A stretch of 64,000 nt of DNA from Sclerodactyla briareus (Eukaryota; Echinodermata; Holothuroidea; Dendrochirotida; Sclerodactylidae). Position 1 is the stretch's first letter. Each line of letters opens with the position of its first letter. The DNA is taken from the NCBI GenBank assembly GCA_026419785.1, contig JAODTK010000699.1, positions 221,001 through 285,000 of the forward strand, in the 5' to 3' direction. The notes under the pieces are model-generated. The model made no database searches. It saw only the letters and a program-made list of their open reading frames with translations, and was not told where the DNA came from. Below, piece after piece: positions 1 to 11,620 of this stretch. A program made the translations under genes and the position numbers.

Positions 1-54
1 TTCAAATGCTGCTATCCTGCACCAGCTGCGTTCCGAGTTACCCAGACTGTGCAT

Positions 55-125
55 CATCCCCCCCCCCCCAAAAAAAAACACATCGAAAAGCACGCGCGAA
101 TCGTTTTCAACCCCCCCCCCCCCTC
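55..125. repeat. poly(C)/poly(A) low-complexity tracts
   Basis: Two long C runs (about 58-69 and 110-123) surround an A run. These are simple homopolymers; their exact lengths are unreliable in long-read data. No gene signal is seen around them. Confidence 0.8.
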
Positions 126-394
126 GCCAATTTAATGTTGTATTTAATCGCGCGCCCTCACTGGGAGACATCGAACTAAATGGAGGCGGGGGATTTGTCC
201 CAGCTATTTTTTTTTTTTTACCTGCTGTTAAAAATAAAAATACCTGAATATTTATGGTCCAGTGCCCAGTGTAGTCATCACGGTCTGACTGAATGTCCGA
301 TGCTTGCCATAAACAAGAAGGTTAAGAAGGGGTCATGAAACATAATAAATGTATTTTCAAATGGCGCTCCAGCCTGTTCTAGAGCATGGATGTC

Positions 395-650
395 CATTCA
401 TTGGCGTAGCCAGAGGGGGGGCCACGGGGGTCATGGCCCCACCCCCCAATCGAATTCCCCCCCCATTTTTTTTTTTCAATTTTCACCTTAAAATACAAAC
501 AACATTTGGCACTTATGAGGCTCTCTCTTTTTCCCGTCATTTGTTCTGTCAGGAATTGCTTGTCGATGGTCTCCCTACAGCCCAATTTTTTGGTCAATAC
601 CACATAGTGTGCAAAAATTTTGCGCGCATTTCGCGCGCAAAGGGGTAACA
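395..650. repeat. G/C-run dispersed repeat with GCGCGC palindrome
   Basis: The segment starts near TTGGCGTAGCCAGAGGGG at about 401, runs through long G and C runs, and ends in an arm with TTTTGCGCGCATTTCGCGCG at about 619. The same CG-rich palindromic phrase occurs near 1408 and 37582, and GGCGTAG-type ends next to G runs recur near 35680 and 37911. I read this as a fragment of a hAT-like MITE family. The frames open across it on both strands are low-complexity Pro/Gly/Phe and are not genes. Confidence 0.4.
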
Positions 651-1394
651 CCGGTTACAATATACCAAACAAAAACGATTTTTTTTTTACCCATTTGGAG
701 TTGCTGCGGAAAGTTTCTTTAGATCATAGAAGACATGGCATAACGAAGGGGGGGGGGGGGGTGGGCGTAGAATTACCCATCAAACAAGGATTTGTCACTT
801 ATGCTGTTCCCCTTTTCCATCATTCCCCAGTCAGATTGCTGAAATAGTTCAAATGTTTGGTCACATATCCCAACCAAACATTAGCGGGGTACAAGGGGGG
901 GGTGGGGGGAGGGCACGTCAGCTACCCTCGCCATTTCGGGCAAAAACAGTTGCATAATGATTGAAAAACCCCTCGTCAGAAATATTGACGGCGAACTCCC
1001 CGTACGGCCTATATGCTACCCTTCGCTTTGGGATTCATAGATGATATCCAAGCAATTCGCAAAGATTGGCGTGCTCTCTTGCGCCGTCGTAGTACCCGTG
1101 GTTTTGTTGTCTGCTCTTAATACAAACCGATACTAACTATTTGAGATTCGGGAAAATTAGTAAGTTTTTTGGGGAGTTTTTAATTGCAATTGTGATCTGT
1201 GTCTGAGGATCCTGGGTACAATCTCTGCAGCTGAAGGCCATTGCCTACATAATTCATACCATTTTACCAAGACAGTTGATTCATCGTCCAAAATGAGGGA
1301 GCGAAAAGGATAAAAAAATTGAGCCGAATATTATACAGGCAGAAAATGATCAAAAATCAGACAAAAGCGAAATTCAGGACGCGGAATTTTTCAA

Positions 1395-1768
1395 GCAAAA
1401 ACAAGCAATTTTTCGCGCGTTTCGCCCGCCGTATGTACTTTTTCATTCATGCGGCTTTCAAGACTGGGAATTTTTCGGCCCCCCCCCCCCAAAAAAATAG
1501 AAGAGTCTGTACTACGCCTATGGGATTGAAGCCCACGTGGAAAATATGGAAATTTGGACACTTCTCAAGAAACAAGAGTTTGTCTAGGAAAAAAAAAATT
1601 GACTTCAAATGATGGCAAATGTTGAAACAGATTTCATCTGAGGGTTCTTAAAATGCAGAAAGAAGAAAAAGAAATTTTCCCAAAGGGGAGGGGGACACCC
1701 CCTCCCTTTTTAGACCCCTCCCCCATGGCAACCCCAAATAAAAATTCCTGGCAGAACGCCAGTGGCTC
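1395..1768. repeat. Dispersed MITE-like repeat, copy 2
   Basis: It contains TTTTTCGCGCGTTTCGC near 1408, a block reading CAAAGGGGAGGGGGACACC followed by C-rich complements near 1680-1730, and an end reading CCTGGCAGAACGCCAGTGG near 1748-1766. A parallel arrangement (CGCGCGCTTTCGCGCG, GGGGAGAGACCCCCC, CTACGCCAGG) lies at 37560-37925. The terminal CCACTGGCG on the minus strand resembles hAT-type MITE ends, but no target duplication was found. Confidence 0.45.
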
Positions 1769-3154
1769 GATATGTGTGGAAAGAAATAAGGCACACTGCT
1801 TCGGGTGGTAAGCCTGATTGGACTTGTGTAATATTTTAAGCTATCATTTCTTTGTTAAGGTTATGATTCAGGGATTAAGGTTAGTGTGACCGTCCACAGC
1901 AATAGCAATTCTCTCGAGACAGTGCGCATCGAAAGCTGTAAATCTGGTGATGTCGAAATAGAATGCCTGTATGCACCCAACGAACCCCCCACCCGGAATT
2001 ACACCTAACGAGGGGAAACTCCGAGATTAACAACCCACGTGAAAAGACCCAATTAAGGCAGAAGTATGAAGTATGATACCGGGGCAGTCAGGAAATCGGA
2101 AAACACCATAGACTTACTCAACCCCAACGCCACACCGCCGACCCCACTCTACAACCTAACTATACAACCTAACTTGAAAATAAGCACATCTCACGACCAA
2201 AACAACCCCCCCCCTGCCGGAGGACCCTTCCCGTGACCTTCGTCTCTATATCACCCTCTGCTCCTGCACTCTATTTCCCTACCACTGTTCTTCCCGACGA
2301 CCCATCTTACCCAATCCAGCTGATACATGAGTCACTAAAATCTCTCTCCTCTAACCTTATACGCGATCCTTAGTTTTCTATCGACTCTGTAGCAACACTG
2401 AGGAAAGTGTGAACATTCGTCCCAACAAATAGTCAAATCTCCTAATAACATGTAATTCATCCATGCCCCCGTTACTCATATCCATATTAACTGCTTCTAT
2501 TTCCGACCAATCCTTCTCCCCGTTCGCGCCCTTTCTCTCGCGATTGGTTTCATCTTAACCGTATTACCACTACGATACACGCACTATTGTTTCCTATACC
2601 TATTCTCATTACCCTCTCTGAGTATGTTGCAAGCATTTCGTGTGTAACTTTACTTCCTTCATGTAACCTAGTTCAGAGCCTTCACATTATTACTGAGGCC
2701 TGGAAGTTTTCGTCACGCAATAAACTGATAGTGACATGGCATCGACACATCCACCCGAAAAAGAAAACGACTGAATCGTATACCCTACTTAATTTCGCCA
2801 ACCAAATGACTGGCACTTGTATTCTGAAGTCGAATCCCAGATTTTTGTAAAGGCTCGCCAATCATTTGCAAATACCCGGACAAACATTGAAAAACACGGG
2901 CGAGAATCTCACTCTCGCAATCAAATTGTCCTATGTCCGTACTCTCGTCGTGGATCCGTGGATCGAGAGGTGGAATAGTCGATAAATCCAGTGGAGACCG
3001 AGTGAATGCAAGGTGAGTCCATGCAAGCCAATAAAAACTTCAGGTGATATTTTCACATTCGCCATATTCCTTTCGTCGTTTCCACACTCTAAAAACTCCC
3101 TGTCAAAAAGGTCCTGTCAGAAAACTGATCACATGTTTCTCCAGATTCTGTTAA
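1769..3154. other. No supported gene; C-rich anonymous sequence
   Basis: Short open frames occur on both strands. Stretches at 2140-2300 and 2460-2600 are pyrimidine-rich on the plus strand. No domain, splice-flanked frame or repeat partner was recognised. Confidence 0.5.
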
Positions 3155-3304
3155 TATCTAGAAGAGAATGGTTGTTCCGCATCCAAAATCTATGTCACAA
3201 AACATGCCTATCGTTTCTCCTGTAAAAGTTGCCCATGCGATGAGATTTGTGGTCAATTTGACCATGACGCTCTAAGAATGCATCTTTGTTCGCATTGGTT
3301 TTAA
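3155..3304 (+). other. Short open frame ending in a C2H2-like finger
   Basis: A 49-codon frame open between stops at 3152 and 3302 contains Cys/His residues spaced like a degenerate C2H2 zinc finger. From about 3221 it reads CKSCPCDEICGQF followed by DHDALRMHLCSH, and the L-x2-H-x3-H end is canonical. The Cys-Cys-to-Phe spacing is not canonical. Such fingers occur in transcription factors and in N-terminal regions of some non-LTR elements. No start, intron or neighbour supports a gene, so it may be a relic or chance. Confidence 0.25.
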
Positions 3305-4630
3305 GTAGTTCTCGTGTTCGACATTCCGTTCATTTTATTTTCAGACTCTGGAGCAATCTCCCCAATCTCCGCAGTCGTATACCGTATGCACTGTTGTTTT
3401 ACACGTCTGCTACGATATCTTGGCTTAGTGAATCCGTGACTGATTTTTGCTGGCATCAGATAAGCTTTGACAGAACCCCGAAGCGACTACGGTTTCATTA
3501 CCATTTTACTCACCATGGGTAAACGGAATCAAATGGGCAAAATTTCAATAATTGACCACACAATCAGTTTGAAGAAATGTCTCCATGTCTTCCCCAAAAC
3601 GGATGGTTCCCTGTGCTTCCCTGAGAAGCCACACCACAATGTCCAGCTAGTGTCATACATAGAGCAATTTTCAACATGTTTCTAGAATATTTCCACCTTC
3701 CATCTGCATTCCGTGAATTGTAATCTAGCCGAACGATTTCGAAGGGCACTGCGCAAATTGGAGCCAGATGCACCGATCACTTGCTATCGGAGTCTAACAT
3801 ATATTATTCATCGATTCCTTGAAATTAATGCGCATCAGGCAAATCTTTAGGAGACCTTCAGGGTGTGGCCTCCTCTCCGCTCGGCGCCCGTCATTCAATT
3901 CACCACATAGTGAACATCCAGTTCCGGAAGCTGGGGCCCATTTATGCCCAAACTTCCATTTCCTTTCGAACCAACAATCATGGTGCGCTTCGCGGTCCGC
4001 CTCGCTAATAGTTCCCTAAGTCCATTCCTCCAAAATCAAACCGACGTGTTCGCCCTTGGATATGACATATCACTAATAGCTTGACTTTTCAGTGGCGTCG
4101 CCCGTGGACCCTTCAATTGTTATTCCTTGAGGGCCTCGCACATCATAGGCTATAAAAGTACGTAGGCACTTAAAATACCGTCAGTCCAATGAACAACAAC
4201 ACTATACTATTGGCATGCTACTCGATCTTGTATCACAACCTGTTGAGGAACAAAACGAACTTAATTATTATAGAACCATTAACACAAAGCTATTTGTTCA
4301 TGCCCACCAAAGGACTGGATAACGCCATTTTCTGCAAATCTATCGTTTGACATAGAAAAACAGTTCTTCATAGGCTGGCAAGCCCGTTCATGATGATGCT
4401 ACGATTAGTGATTCTTCTAGTTACTGGAAGACTGAGAACTGCTGACGCACTGGCGTGACGTCACTATCACACCCCCCTTTTATATACTTCATTTACCGAG
4501 GACATTGATTTCATTTAATTATGAACCCTGGCATTGGGGCTGGATATTCCCACATGAACACAACTGAAATAACCATCTTCTAACATACGTTAAACAGAGG
4601 AATTCATCTCTCGAATACTATATCGAGAAT
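3305..4630. other. No supported gene
   Basis: Anonymous, moderately AT-rich sequence with only short open frames and no recognised domain or repeat partner in the window. Confidence 0.5.
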
Positions 4631-4634
4631 CCCC

Positions 4635-5000
4635 ACAACACTGTAAATGTGGGGATGTTACGAATTATCCGGGCTGGTGTCCTCCGGCGACGCCCTGCTG
4701 TCCCCGCCGAGGGTCGCTGGCCGGAATTTTAGGCGTCGGGGAAATAACTCTATCTGAAATAACAGATTGAATATGAAACTTGGTAGGCAGCATGTCAGCC
4801 CCTACAAAATCTCGGCTGGGTTCGTAGTGGCCAGTACAACTGCATGTTTGCTGCCCACGACACAGGTGGGTTGGGTTGGTCCGAAAAAACATAACGGTGT
4901 TTTCAAGGCCACCGGGAGTCAAATTGTGTTTTTTATATTCCTTGGCAAAAAGGTCTAGGTAGTCTACTTTTGTATGTATGTAGTGTGTATGTGTGTGTGT
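4635..5000. repeat. Dispersed repeat family P, copy 1
   Basis: The segment opens near GTGGGGATGTTACG, then has a CCGCCGAGGG block, TTTTAGGCG, and GAAACTTGGTAGGCAGCATG near 4775. The same order of blocks is found at 27160-27560 (CCGCCGCC, TTTAGGCG, AGCATGTCCGCCCTTG). Related text lies near 51160-51290 (GGGGATATTATGG, CGCCGCCGCG, GACACGAAACTC) and 9310 (GAACGAAACTTGCCGG). This is an interspersed element; the frames across it are shadows. Confidence 0.55.
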
Positions 5001-5005
5001 ATGTC

Positions 5006-5312
5006 CGTTCGGAATCTCGTAGTCGAGCAAACGCGAAAACCATAATGACTATGTGTTATACTTGGCATGTACCTTCTTCATATGGTGTAACACCCAAATT
5101 TATTTTCAATGGGTCAATGTCTCGAAAGGTCCTGTAGGCCAATCGTTTCGCGAATTCTTGTAATCAAGCAAACTCGTAAACCGTAAATGAACCATGTGTG
5201 CCATATATGGCATGTAGGTTCGTCATGTTGTGTAGATGACTCCCCTTGTTATTAAATGGGTCAGGTCACGGAAGGTCATGTAGGGCCTTAAACTTCGGAA
5301 TCTTGTAATGGA
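5006..5312. repeat. About 140-bp tandem repeat, 2.2 copies
   Basis: Starts near 5012, 5153 and 5293 share GGAATCTCGTAGTCGAGCAAA-like, GAATTCTTGTAATCAAGCAAA-like and CGGAATCTTGTAATGGAGTC starts. Shared interiors include ATGTGTTATACTTGGCATGT against ATGTGTGCCATATATGGCAT. Spacing is about 140 bp. A short TG-rich run precedes it at 4972-5003. Confidence 0.6.
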
Positions 5313-5789
5313 GTCAAATTAGCATGTACTAAGTGCACTGACTCACCTTGTCTGGGTCTAGGGGGTGTTTCTGCAATTAATGTTGATGTGATTTAATGTT
5401 GCTCCAGTATGACGTCGACCATTGCTTAAAATGTGATTATCCTGAACCACTTCCCGCAAATGAGTCATACAATCATGTGACTAGTCAGCGGGGCCGATCA
5501 GATGGCAACTGGGGAAGAAGATGATATTTACTAGACCTCAAACCCTACCCATCTCTGCGTGCAGTGCGTGTGGTGCAGGGTAATGCCCTCTCTTAGGGCA
5601 GTGTTCACTTAAATGTCAACAATAGATAATCTAGACTGAGTGCACACATAGAATAATTGGATTACACACTCCCTCATCCTCCTGAGCATTGCCAGTGCCA
5701 GGCCCCATTTCCGACACTGAATGTCTGACAGGCAGTAAAAAGTTAATGTGGTGTTTACTCAACTCTAACCAAACACACAACTTGATAGA

Positions 5790-6425
5790 TTAAAGGACAA
5801 CTGCAGGCTGGATACACAGAGGTTATAAATTGTGTAAATGGAAAACTGTATCTATAGGTCCAAACCACCATTTAATAAATACATGTTTCCTATGTGGAGT
5901 TATTGGCCGCCAAAGTTTTGGGCCTTAGCAAGAAATTGGGGAGAATCCCATTGCAACCATAACGCATGACGTCACAATTGACAAAAACAAGAAATTTAAT
6001 GTTATGTATTTATGGTTTCATCATTTTGCTGAATAAGTCAACATTCGCACAAGGTTCTTTTGTCTCTTCTCACCAAAGTAACCAGACACCTCCCACCCAC
6101 TACACAATCCCTGCCCATAGACTAAATGCTTTTGATGTGAAATTAATGTTTAAATTTCAATAGAAAACAAGGAATGTTTTCAGGTTGTGCCAAGTATAAA
6201 CTCATTTAATTATTGCATGATGGATACATATCGATCTTGCCCAATACACAATGCTTCACAATACACAAACTTCAAATGACCTATAACTCCGTAAAACGGT
6301 AAGTCCTATGAATTTCCGGTTTAAACTGACGCATTCGGTTTTCATCCATTACATTTTCTATTAAATAGCTCTTGTATACATCCCCGCAGTCTGTCCCTCA
6401 AATCCTTCTTTGGGATTGGGACCAA
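5790..6425 (+). repeat. Dispersed repeat Q, copy 1
   Basis: A segment of about 600 bp is repeated in the same orientation at 58440-58970. Shared landmarks, in order, are GGACAACTGCAGGCT / GACAACCTGCAGGCT, AACGCATGACG, TTATGTATT, TTCTTTTGTC, AATTTCAATAGAAAAC, TCGATCTTG and ATAACTCCGT. Divergence includes many small indels. No coding capacity is conserved between copies. Confidence 0.7.
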
Positions 6426-6429
6426 TGTT

Positions 6430-7615
6430 GTCCAGCCAATTTAAGGTTTATTATGTAGTATACCTCACAAATTGAAGAGAGGCGGGGAGAACGAGTTCGA
6501 ATCGAAGAGGAATGGCTGGCCAACAATAGGTGTTCTAATTTATTCAGCAGGACCTTTCCTGATGTGCATTTCTGTTGTATAAATGGGAAAATTTGAAGAT
6601 CAGAGTCACACCGTTTTCAATTAATGTAGAGCCAACAACAACCTTGGCATCTCCCCCCTCGAGTGAACATACTTTGGGCCTATGGAAAAATTGCCAGTTA
6701 GTTTCCCTACCTCCACCAACCCCCTCCCCCCTCACTTTGATACCATGGTTACTTACTACTACTCCCCCTTTTTGGTACCTTCCCTGAGAAAATGGAATGC
6801 CACTGTGGATTAAGTGTAAACAGTAATCAATTTCTTCCTTCTGAATAAATCTGAAGTTAGAGATCTATTTTATATTACTAGGATTAATATTAAAGAAGTC
6901 AGCGGTGTCACTTAATACTACACCCCTTTCGCTACCACCCCTAACACATTTACTGTCTATGGCCACAATTGGATTTTATTCCATATATCATAGCCCATGG
7001 TCAATAGACAAATCTGATAACAGAATGCCCAAAGCTGAAGTATTCCTTGATTGTCTTCATAATTTTACCTAATATCGACCACTTGTTTAAAATTCATTTT
7101 GTTTTTATCTTCCTATATTTGCATTCAATAATTCATAATACTACTGCCCTGTAGGTAACTATGTGTATTAGTCGAAGGGATCGTTGTTTTCCTGGAGGCC
7201 TCCCAGTCGCATTTAACATGAATATCCGGTGAGTTGACTCCCAAAACAAACTGGTGACAGATGACAGTATGCAAAAGTGTTTCCATGCCAGATTAACCTG
7301 GGGACCTAATAAGTCCTGTCATGGGGATTGTCAATTTTCAGGCAGTTGACCGTAGTTGACTGTGAAACTGAATTCATCACTAAAACAGGACAACTGCTAA
7401 GAGGCTGATACAACATGTTGATAATTTCGGCTCCTGAAATGTGGGTAGGGTGGGTGATTCAGGGCCCAAGGCAGTTTGAGGTCATGTGGTTTATCTTTTG
7501 GGACCAGTTGTGAATGATTATGGTGTCATTTTCTCAGAACATTCATGGGTGATGCAAGGTGCAATTTCACTTTTTGTAGGCATTCTGTTTTTTCCATTTT
7601 GGATCTCAAAGGTAT
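6430..7615. other. No supported gene
   Basis: Unique-looking sequence. Short frames at 6575-6787 (plus) and 6544-6735 (minus) overlap on opposite strands and are Pro/Ser- or Gly-rich without a domain. Confidence 0.5.
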
Positions 7616-7679
7616 GGGTCCTCACTTGTGACAGTTTGTTGGCGGTAGAGTTTATAGCGCTAACAATGCTAAACCCGCA

Positions 7680-8165
7680 ACATTACCATCAGTGCGCAGC
7701 TTATTACTGCCTTTGTGTGAAAAAATCCTATTTACTTTAGTGTGTGGAATTTGGCGTTTTACCTGTGAGGTGCTTTTTGTTTTTGGAACCCTCTCGGTGA
7801 CGGAACGTGGATGTACTGGTTATAGAGCTAAGAATGTTTCCTCCTCCCCTAAAAACCTCGAGGCTGAGACATTCCTTCACCGAGAGGGGGCCCAAAACAA
7901 AAAGAGCCTCACAGGTAAAACGCCCAAATTCCACACACTAATCAATGTGGGTTTTTCCTACACAGAGTCATAGGAGCATTTCCGCACAAATGACACTTTT
8001 TAGGGCATCTCCCAGCGCCATCTTGGCGTCCCAAAGCACGTCGGGATGTACATGATGTTGAGCTAAGTAGCGTCTTCGCTCTGGCGAATAAGTGGCTGAG
8101 ACCGTCCCTCGCCCGGGAGGGACGCAAAACACAAAGCACTTCACAGGTAATTTACACATTTGGTC
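7680..8165. repeat. Inverted-repeat element with an extra direct half-copy
   Basis: The arm at 7741-7808 (GTGTGGAATTTGGCGTTTTA...) is the reverse complement of 7869-7939 (...AAAACGCCCAAATTCCACAC). The match extends outward for about another 60 bp on each side. A third, more diverged copy of the right half lies at 8043-8160 in direct orientation (GGGATGTACATGATGTTGAG, then CAAAGCACTTCACAGGTAA). The protein frames called on both strands here are products of the palindrome. It could be a MITE with a rearranged partial copy. Confidence 0.7.
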
Positions 8166-8357
8166 ATGAAAAGTGTCACAGCACAGTCAACAGCAGTTTG
8201 GACTGAAATCTGCAAGATTATAATTTCGGGTTTGCCCCCTCCGTGAGCGCTATAGACCCCCCTCTGAAAAAGAGAGAGTGAATCCCTGTAGTCAATCTGT
8301 GAGCACCCAAAGAAAGGAGCAAATGAGTCAGGCCAAACAAATGACAGACCCATCGAG

Positions 8358-8374
8358 CCCCCCCCCCCCCCCCC
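8358..8374. repeat. Poly(C) run, 17 C
   Basis: Uninterrupted C run. Possible i-motif or G-quadruplex on the opposite strand; length uncertain. Confidence 0.85.
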
Positions 8375-8379
8375 GGCCC

Positions 8380-10025
8380 TTCACTTTTTGTTCGAATTCA
8401 CGTGCTCCTGGTTTGATTAAGGGGAAAACACTACCGATGGCAGTGAGGAGATGAAGAGGTAAGCCTATGCCATTTGCAATTGTACTGCTGACTCATTTGC
8501 GTGACCTTTGAATTTACCTTGTTACCTTGTGGCATTTTAAGACATGGATGGGAAACCACAGATTGTCATAGAACTTGGTAGTCTTGTTGGGTGAATACAA
8601 TCCATCCAACGGAATTGAAATTATGCTAGCCTAGGCAGTATGCATATGTTGTTGTGCATTGGTCAAGCATATATAGGCCTAACGTTAGGCTAGCCTAGAA
8701 CCTAGGACTGACTATGGATTGTCCACTCAAGCTCAGCTATGTTTTCATGTGGTGAGGGCTGGGCCTAAGTGGTACGGCTTGTTACTGTTTGTTGCATATT
8801 CTCATCTGGATATACCCAGGTCTTCCATGTGATGCCATACTCTCGGATCTGTTCCCCTTGCAATATAATCGGTGACTCTCGGCGTGGGTGCATAACATTG
8901 AAATCAGAGTTATTACTGCCAGCTTGCATCTTCACAAATTTGCGATTTATAACAGAGAAAGGTTCATGTGCATGCTGGGAAACATCACATAGTCAGTTCA
9001 GTCAAACCTATATATTAGGAAGGAAATGTAATCCCGTTTCATATTTTTTAGGCTTTCCGTCAAGAAATGTAGTTTATTGTTGGAATACCTATTCTTATTA
9101 TACCATGCAAGAGCGATGCCACCTGAGAACGGATCATGACCCCCCAACGCGGCGAGCATAGGAGGAGGGTTCGGACCCCCAAGTGTTAAGAAAGTTCCGC
9201 CGTACATAATGGGTTTATCTTACACGAACGTTTATTACTTTTGTATGTCTGCTACACTCCCACTAACTTTGCAAATTTTACGCGGAAATTCAAAGTTTGT
9301 CTAATGTGAACGAAACTTGCCGGATGGGGACTCCATTTGTCCTGACAGAGCTAGGGTCATTTTGAAGTCACCGAGGTCAAATTCGCAATACTTTTTGTGA
9401 TTTCCACTTTGTCAAAATTGAATAAGACTAATGAAACGTGAGATTACAAAAAGACAACCCCTAAATAGTAGGCAGTATATTATATGAACACCCTCGGAAA
9501 TTAGCAATATTTATACACATGATTTTGTTTATAAATTTATATTCTAACATTGCGTTCGACGGCTGGTTCCAACATGTAATCAGCTTCGCCAGAGCTGAGC
9601 GAAAAAACGGAGAACATTTTGATTGTAAGTATGAAGACATGAGAAGGTACCACCAAACACGATTTCTCCTTTGACCTCTGTCATTGGAGTAAATCTCTCG
9701 ATTCTGCAACCATATAGCATTTTGGGCACGCGAGGGGGCTATGTAGGCTGTTGTCACGTGAGCATGTCACTTTTATTGGAGAGTGCTCATTGCCTCTACC
9801 CGTCAGAGCTTTTCCCTTCTCCTTCTTACTGCTCTGTTTTGTTTGTCAAATGCTATGCCCCCTTGTGGGTTCAAATCCTTTTTGCCTCTTGGTTTTACCG
9901 GGGTTTTTTTTGTTTTGTACCCATCTGGTTAGTGTGGGACTTTAAGTAGTGAGCCTTTTCCACTGATCAGGGTGTTGGGCACCAGGTTTTTTTTTCTTCC
10001 AAATGGTATGTGTTGTGCAATTACA
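8380..10025. other. No supported gene; repeat family P 3' part at about 9280-9450
   Basis: Plus-strand 8769-9161 is open for 130 codons but begins at GTG and has no recognised domain. Sequence at 9300-9400 (GAACGAAACTTGCCGGATGG, TCCTGACAGAGCTAGG) matches 27530-27600 and belongs to family P. TAGGCTAGCCTAG words at 8625-8700 are typical simple motifs of echinoderm-like genomes. Confidence 0.45.
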
Positions 10026-10027
10026 GT

Positions 10028-10760
10028 TGAGCAGTGGGCGGATTTATCGACGAGCAAGGGGGTGGGGTGGGGCTGGGTGGGTCTATATAGCAGATGAACA
10101 GAGATTATAGATCCTTTGAAAGTGTAGAAAGGAGGGATCTAATAGAGATCTAGATAGTGAGAAAAGACCATTGTTCACTGAAGAGAGAGAAGGTAGGCGA
10201 TAATCTTGTTCTATCGTCTTTTGGGAAACTACCTCTAATCGGTGTTTTTCGTTAACGACGGGTCACATGCTGCATTTGAGGAGGAAGTAAGGAGACACAC
10301 CAATATTTTTTGGACGAGTGGCGGGATTGGACTGGGGGAAGTTTGGGGGTGAAAAGACTCAGTCCACAGGGGGGTCATCCAGATATCTGGGAAGATCTGG
10401 GCAGAAGGTGTGATATGAGTGTTAAACTAAACCTGTCCTATGTGTGGTCCGTACGCGAATGAAACAACGAGGATCAGATAAGGAGGAATACTTATAACAT
10501 ACAAAAAAATCTTTGATACTAGTGAGGTTGTGAAAGATGGTTGGCATTGACAGCGTCGAGAGCAATCTGATGGGAAGAAATATACAATGGATTTTCAAAG
10601 CAATTCCACGCCGTTATATGATTTTTCAAGGGTATTTGCTGTAATTTGGCAATTGGAGAAGGGAACTGCTACCGTAAGTAGGAGAGCTGGTCTTTCTGCT
10701 TCTGGGTTATTTGTTGCCAGGTATTTGGGACGTTGACAACCAGGTCGGTGCCATCACCAA
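10028..10760. other. No supported gene; possible hAT-type end at 10032
   Basis: CAGTGGGCGGATTTA followed by G-rich sequence at about 10032 resembles the CAGTGGCGGAT-type terminus of hAT MITEs. No matching opposite end or target duplication was found. The rest is anonymous. Confidence 0.3.
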
Positions 10761-11231
10761 ATGATAATCTATCTGATCCTAGTGAAACTGGAAGTCCTCA
10801 TATTCGTAGCAAATACGCTCCGTGGTTGCCATGACCTCGCCCTCACATTTGGCGAGGAGCGCATTCCTAATCAGACCATATACGGCATATCGGTGTTATC
10901 CTTGAGGCAAAAAGTAAGATGCGCAATAATTATGCACCCACGCAAGTTGGCGCCTGGGGAGGGAGAGGGATTTATCCGCAGTTGGCAGGAATCCCTCCCA
11001 AAAAATATTGTCAAGGGGGACATTCTCTCCCAAACATTTCCAAATTTGGGGTTTTACTGTTCATGTGAGTCCCTCTTTTCACTTCGTCAAATCCCTCTCA
11101 AGATAATTCACAGGAAGGGAATTCCCTCCGAGACTAAAAAGCTTAGGGCTCAACACTTGCACCCACGGCTCGTTACCTTCTCGCAACACTTATATAATTA
11201 TGTGGCTCCAGCTCCATATCAACTGCAATAA
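10761..11231 (+). other. Longest ATG open frame (156 codons), unrecognised
   Basis: This is the longest ATG-started open frame in the window. The product is mixed in composition with no signal peptide, membrane segment or known motif. The underlying DNA contains repeated GGGAG/GAGGG and CCCTC words (10955-11120), which suggests repeat-derived rather than selected coding sequence. No splice or poly(A) context was identified. A chance frame is more likely than a gene. Confidence 0.18.
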
Positions 11232-11394
11232 TATTCATATAGTAGCAGTTTAAGTTTAAGCAGTAATAGTTTCAGGGTCTTACCAACACATGGCGTTTGA
11301 ATATCGACGATATCATGCTCTGCCGTTCTCTCGCCAGGGAGTGCGGTCTGTTGATCGGTCATCATCACGTAGCATCACTACAGGGGAACGTATT

Positions 11395-11620
11395 GGGATG
11401 TCCGAGTGGAGTAGTGGAAACGGTTTAAATAAATTATATGATCCCTAGCTTTTGATTAGACGAATACGGTCGTTTGCAGAATCTTGTCTCCGTATGGGAA
11501 CGTATGTGATGGTCTGAGTGGAGTAGTGGACACGCGGTTGAAGAAATTGTTATGATTCCTAGGTTCTTTATTATAATAATACTATCGTCGCAGGATCTTG
11601 TTTCCGTAGTGAAACGAGTC
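11395..11620. repeat. 112-bp tandem duplication
   Basis: GAGTGGAGTAGTGG occurs near 11404 and again near 11516. Both are followed by AAATT..TATGAT..CCTAG and then an ATCTTGTYTCCGTA block (near 11481 and 11597). Two diverged copies, period about 112. Confidence 0.65.

Noticed and set aside
3564-3773. Overlapping plus and minus frames at 3.5-3.8 kb
   Set aside because: Short, mutually antisense, no domain or context.
8769-9161. 130-codon plus frame
   Set aside because: Starts at GTG, not a normal eukaryotic start, no recognised domain, no splice support.
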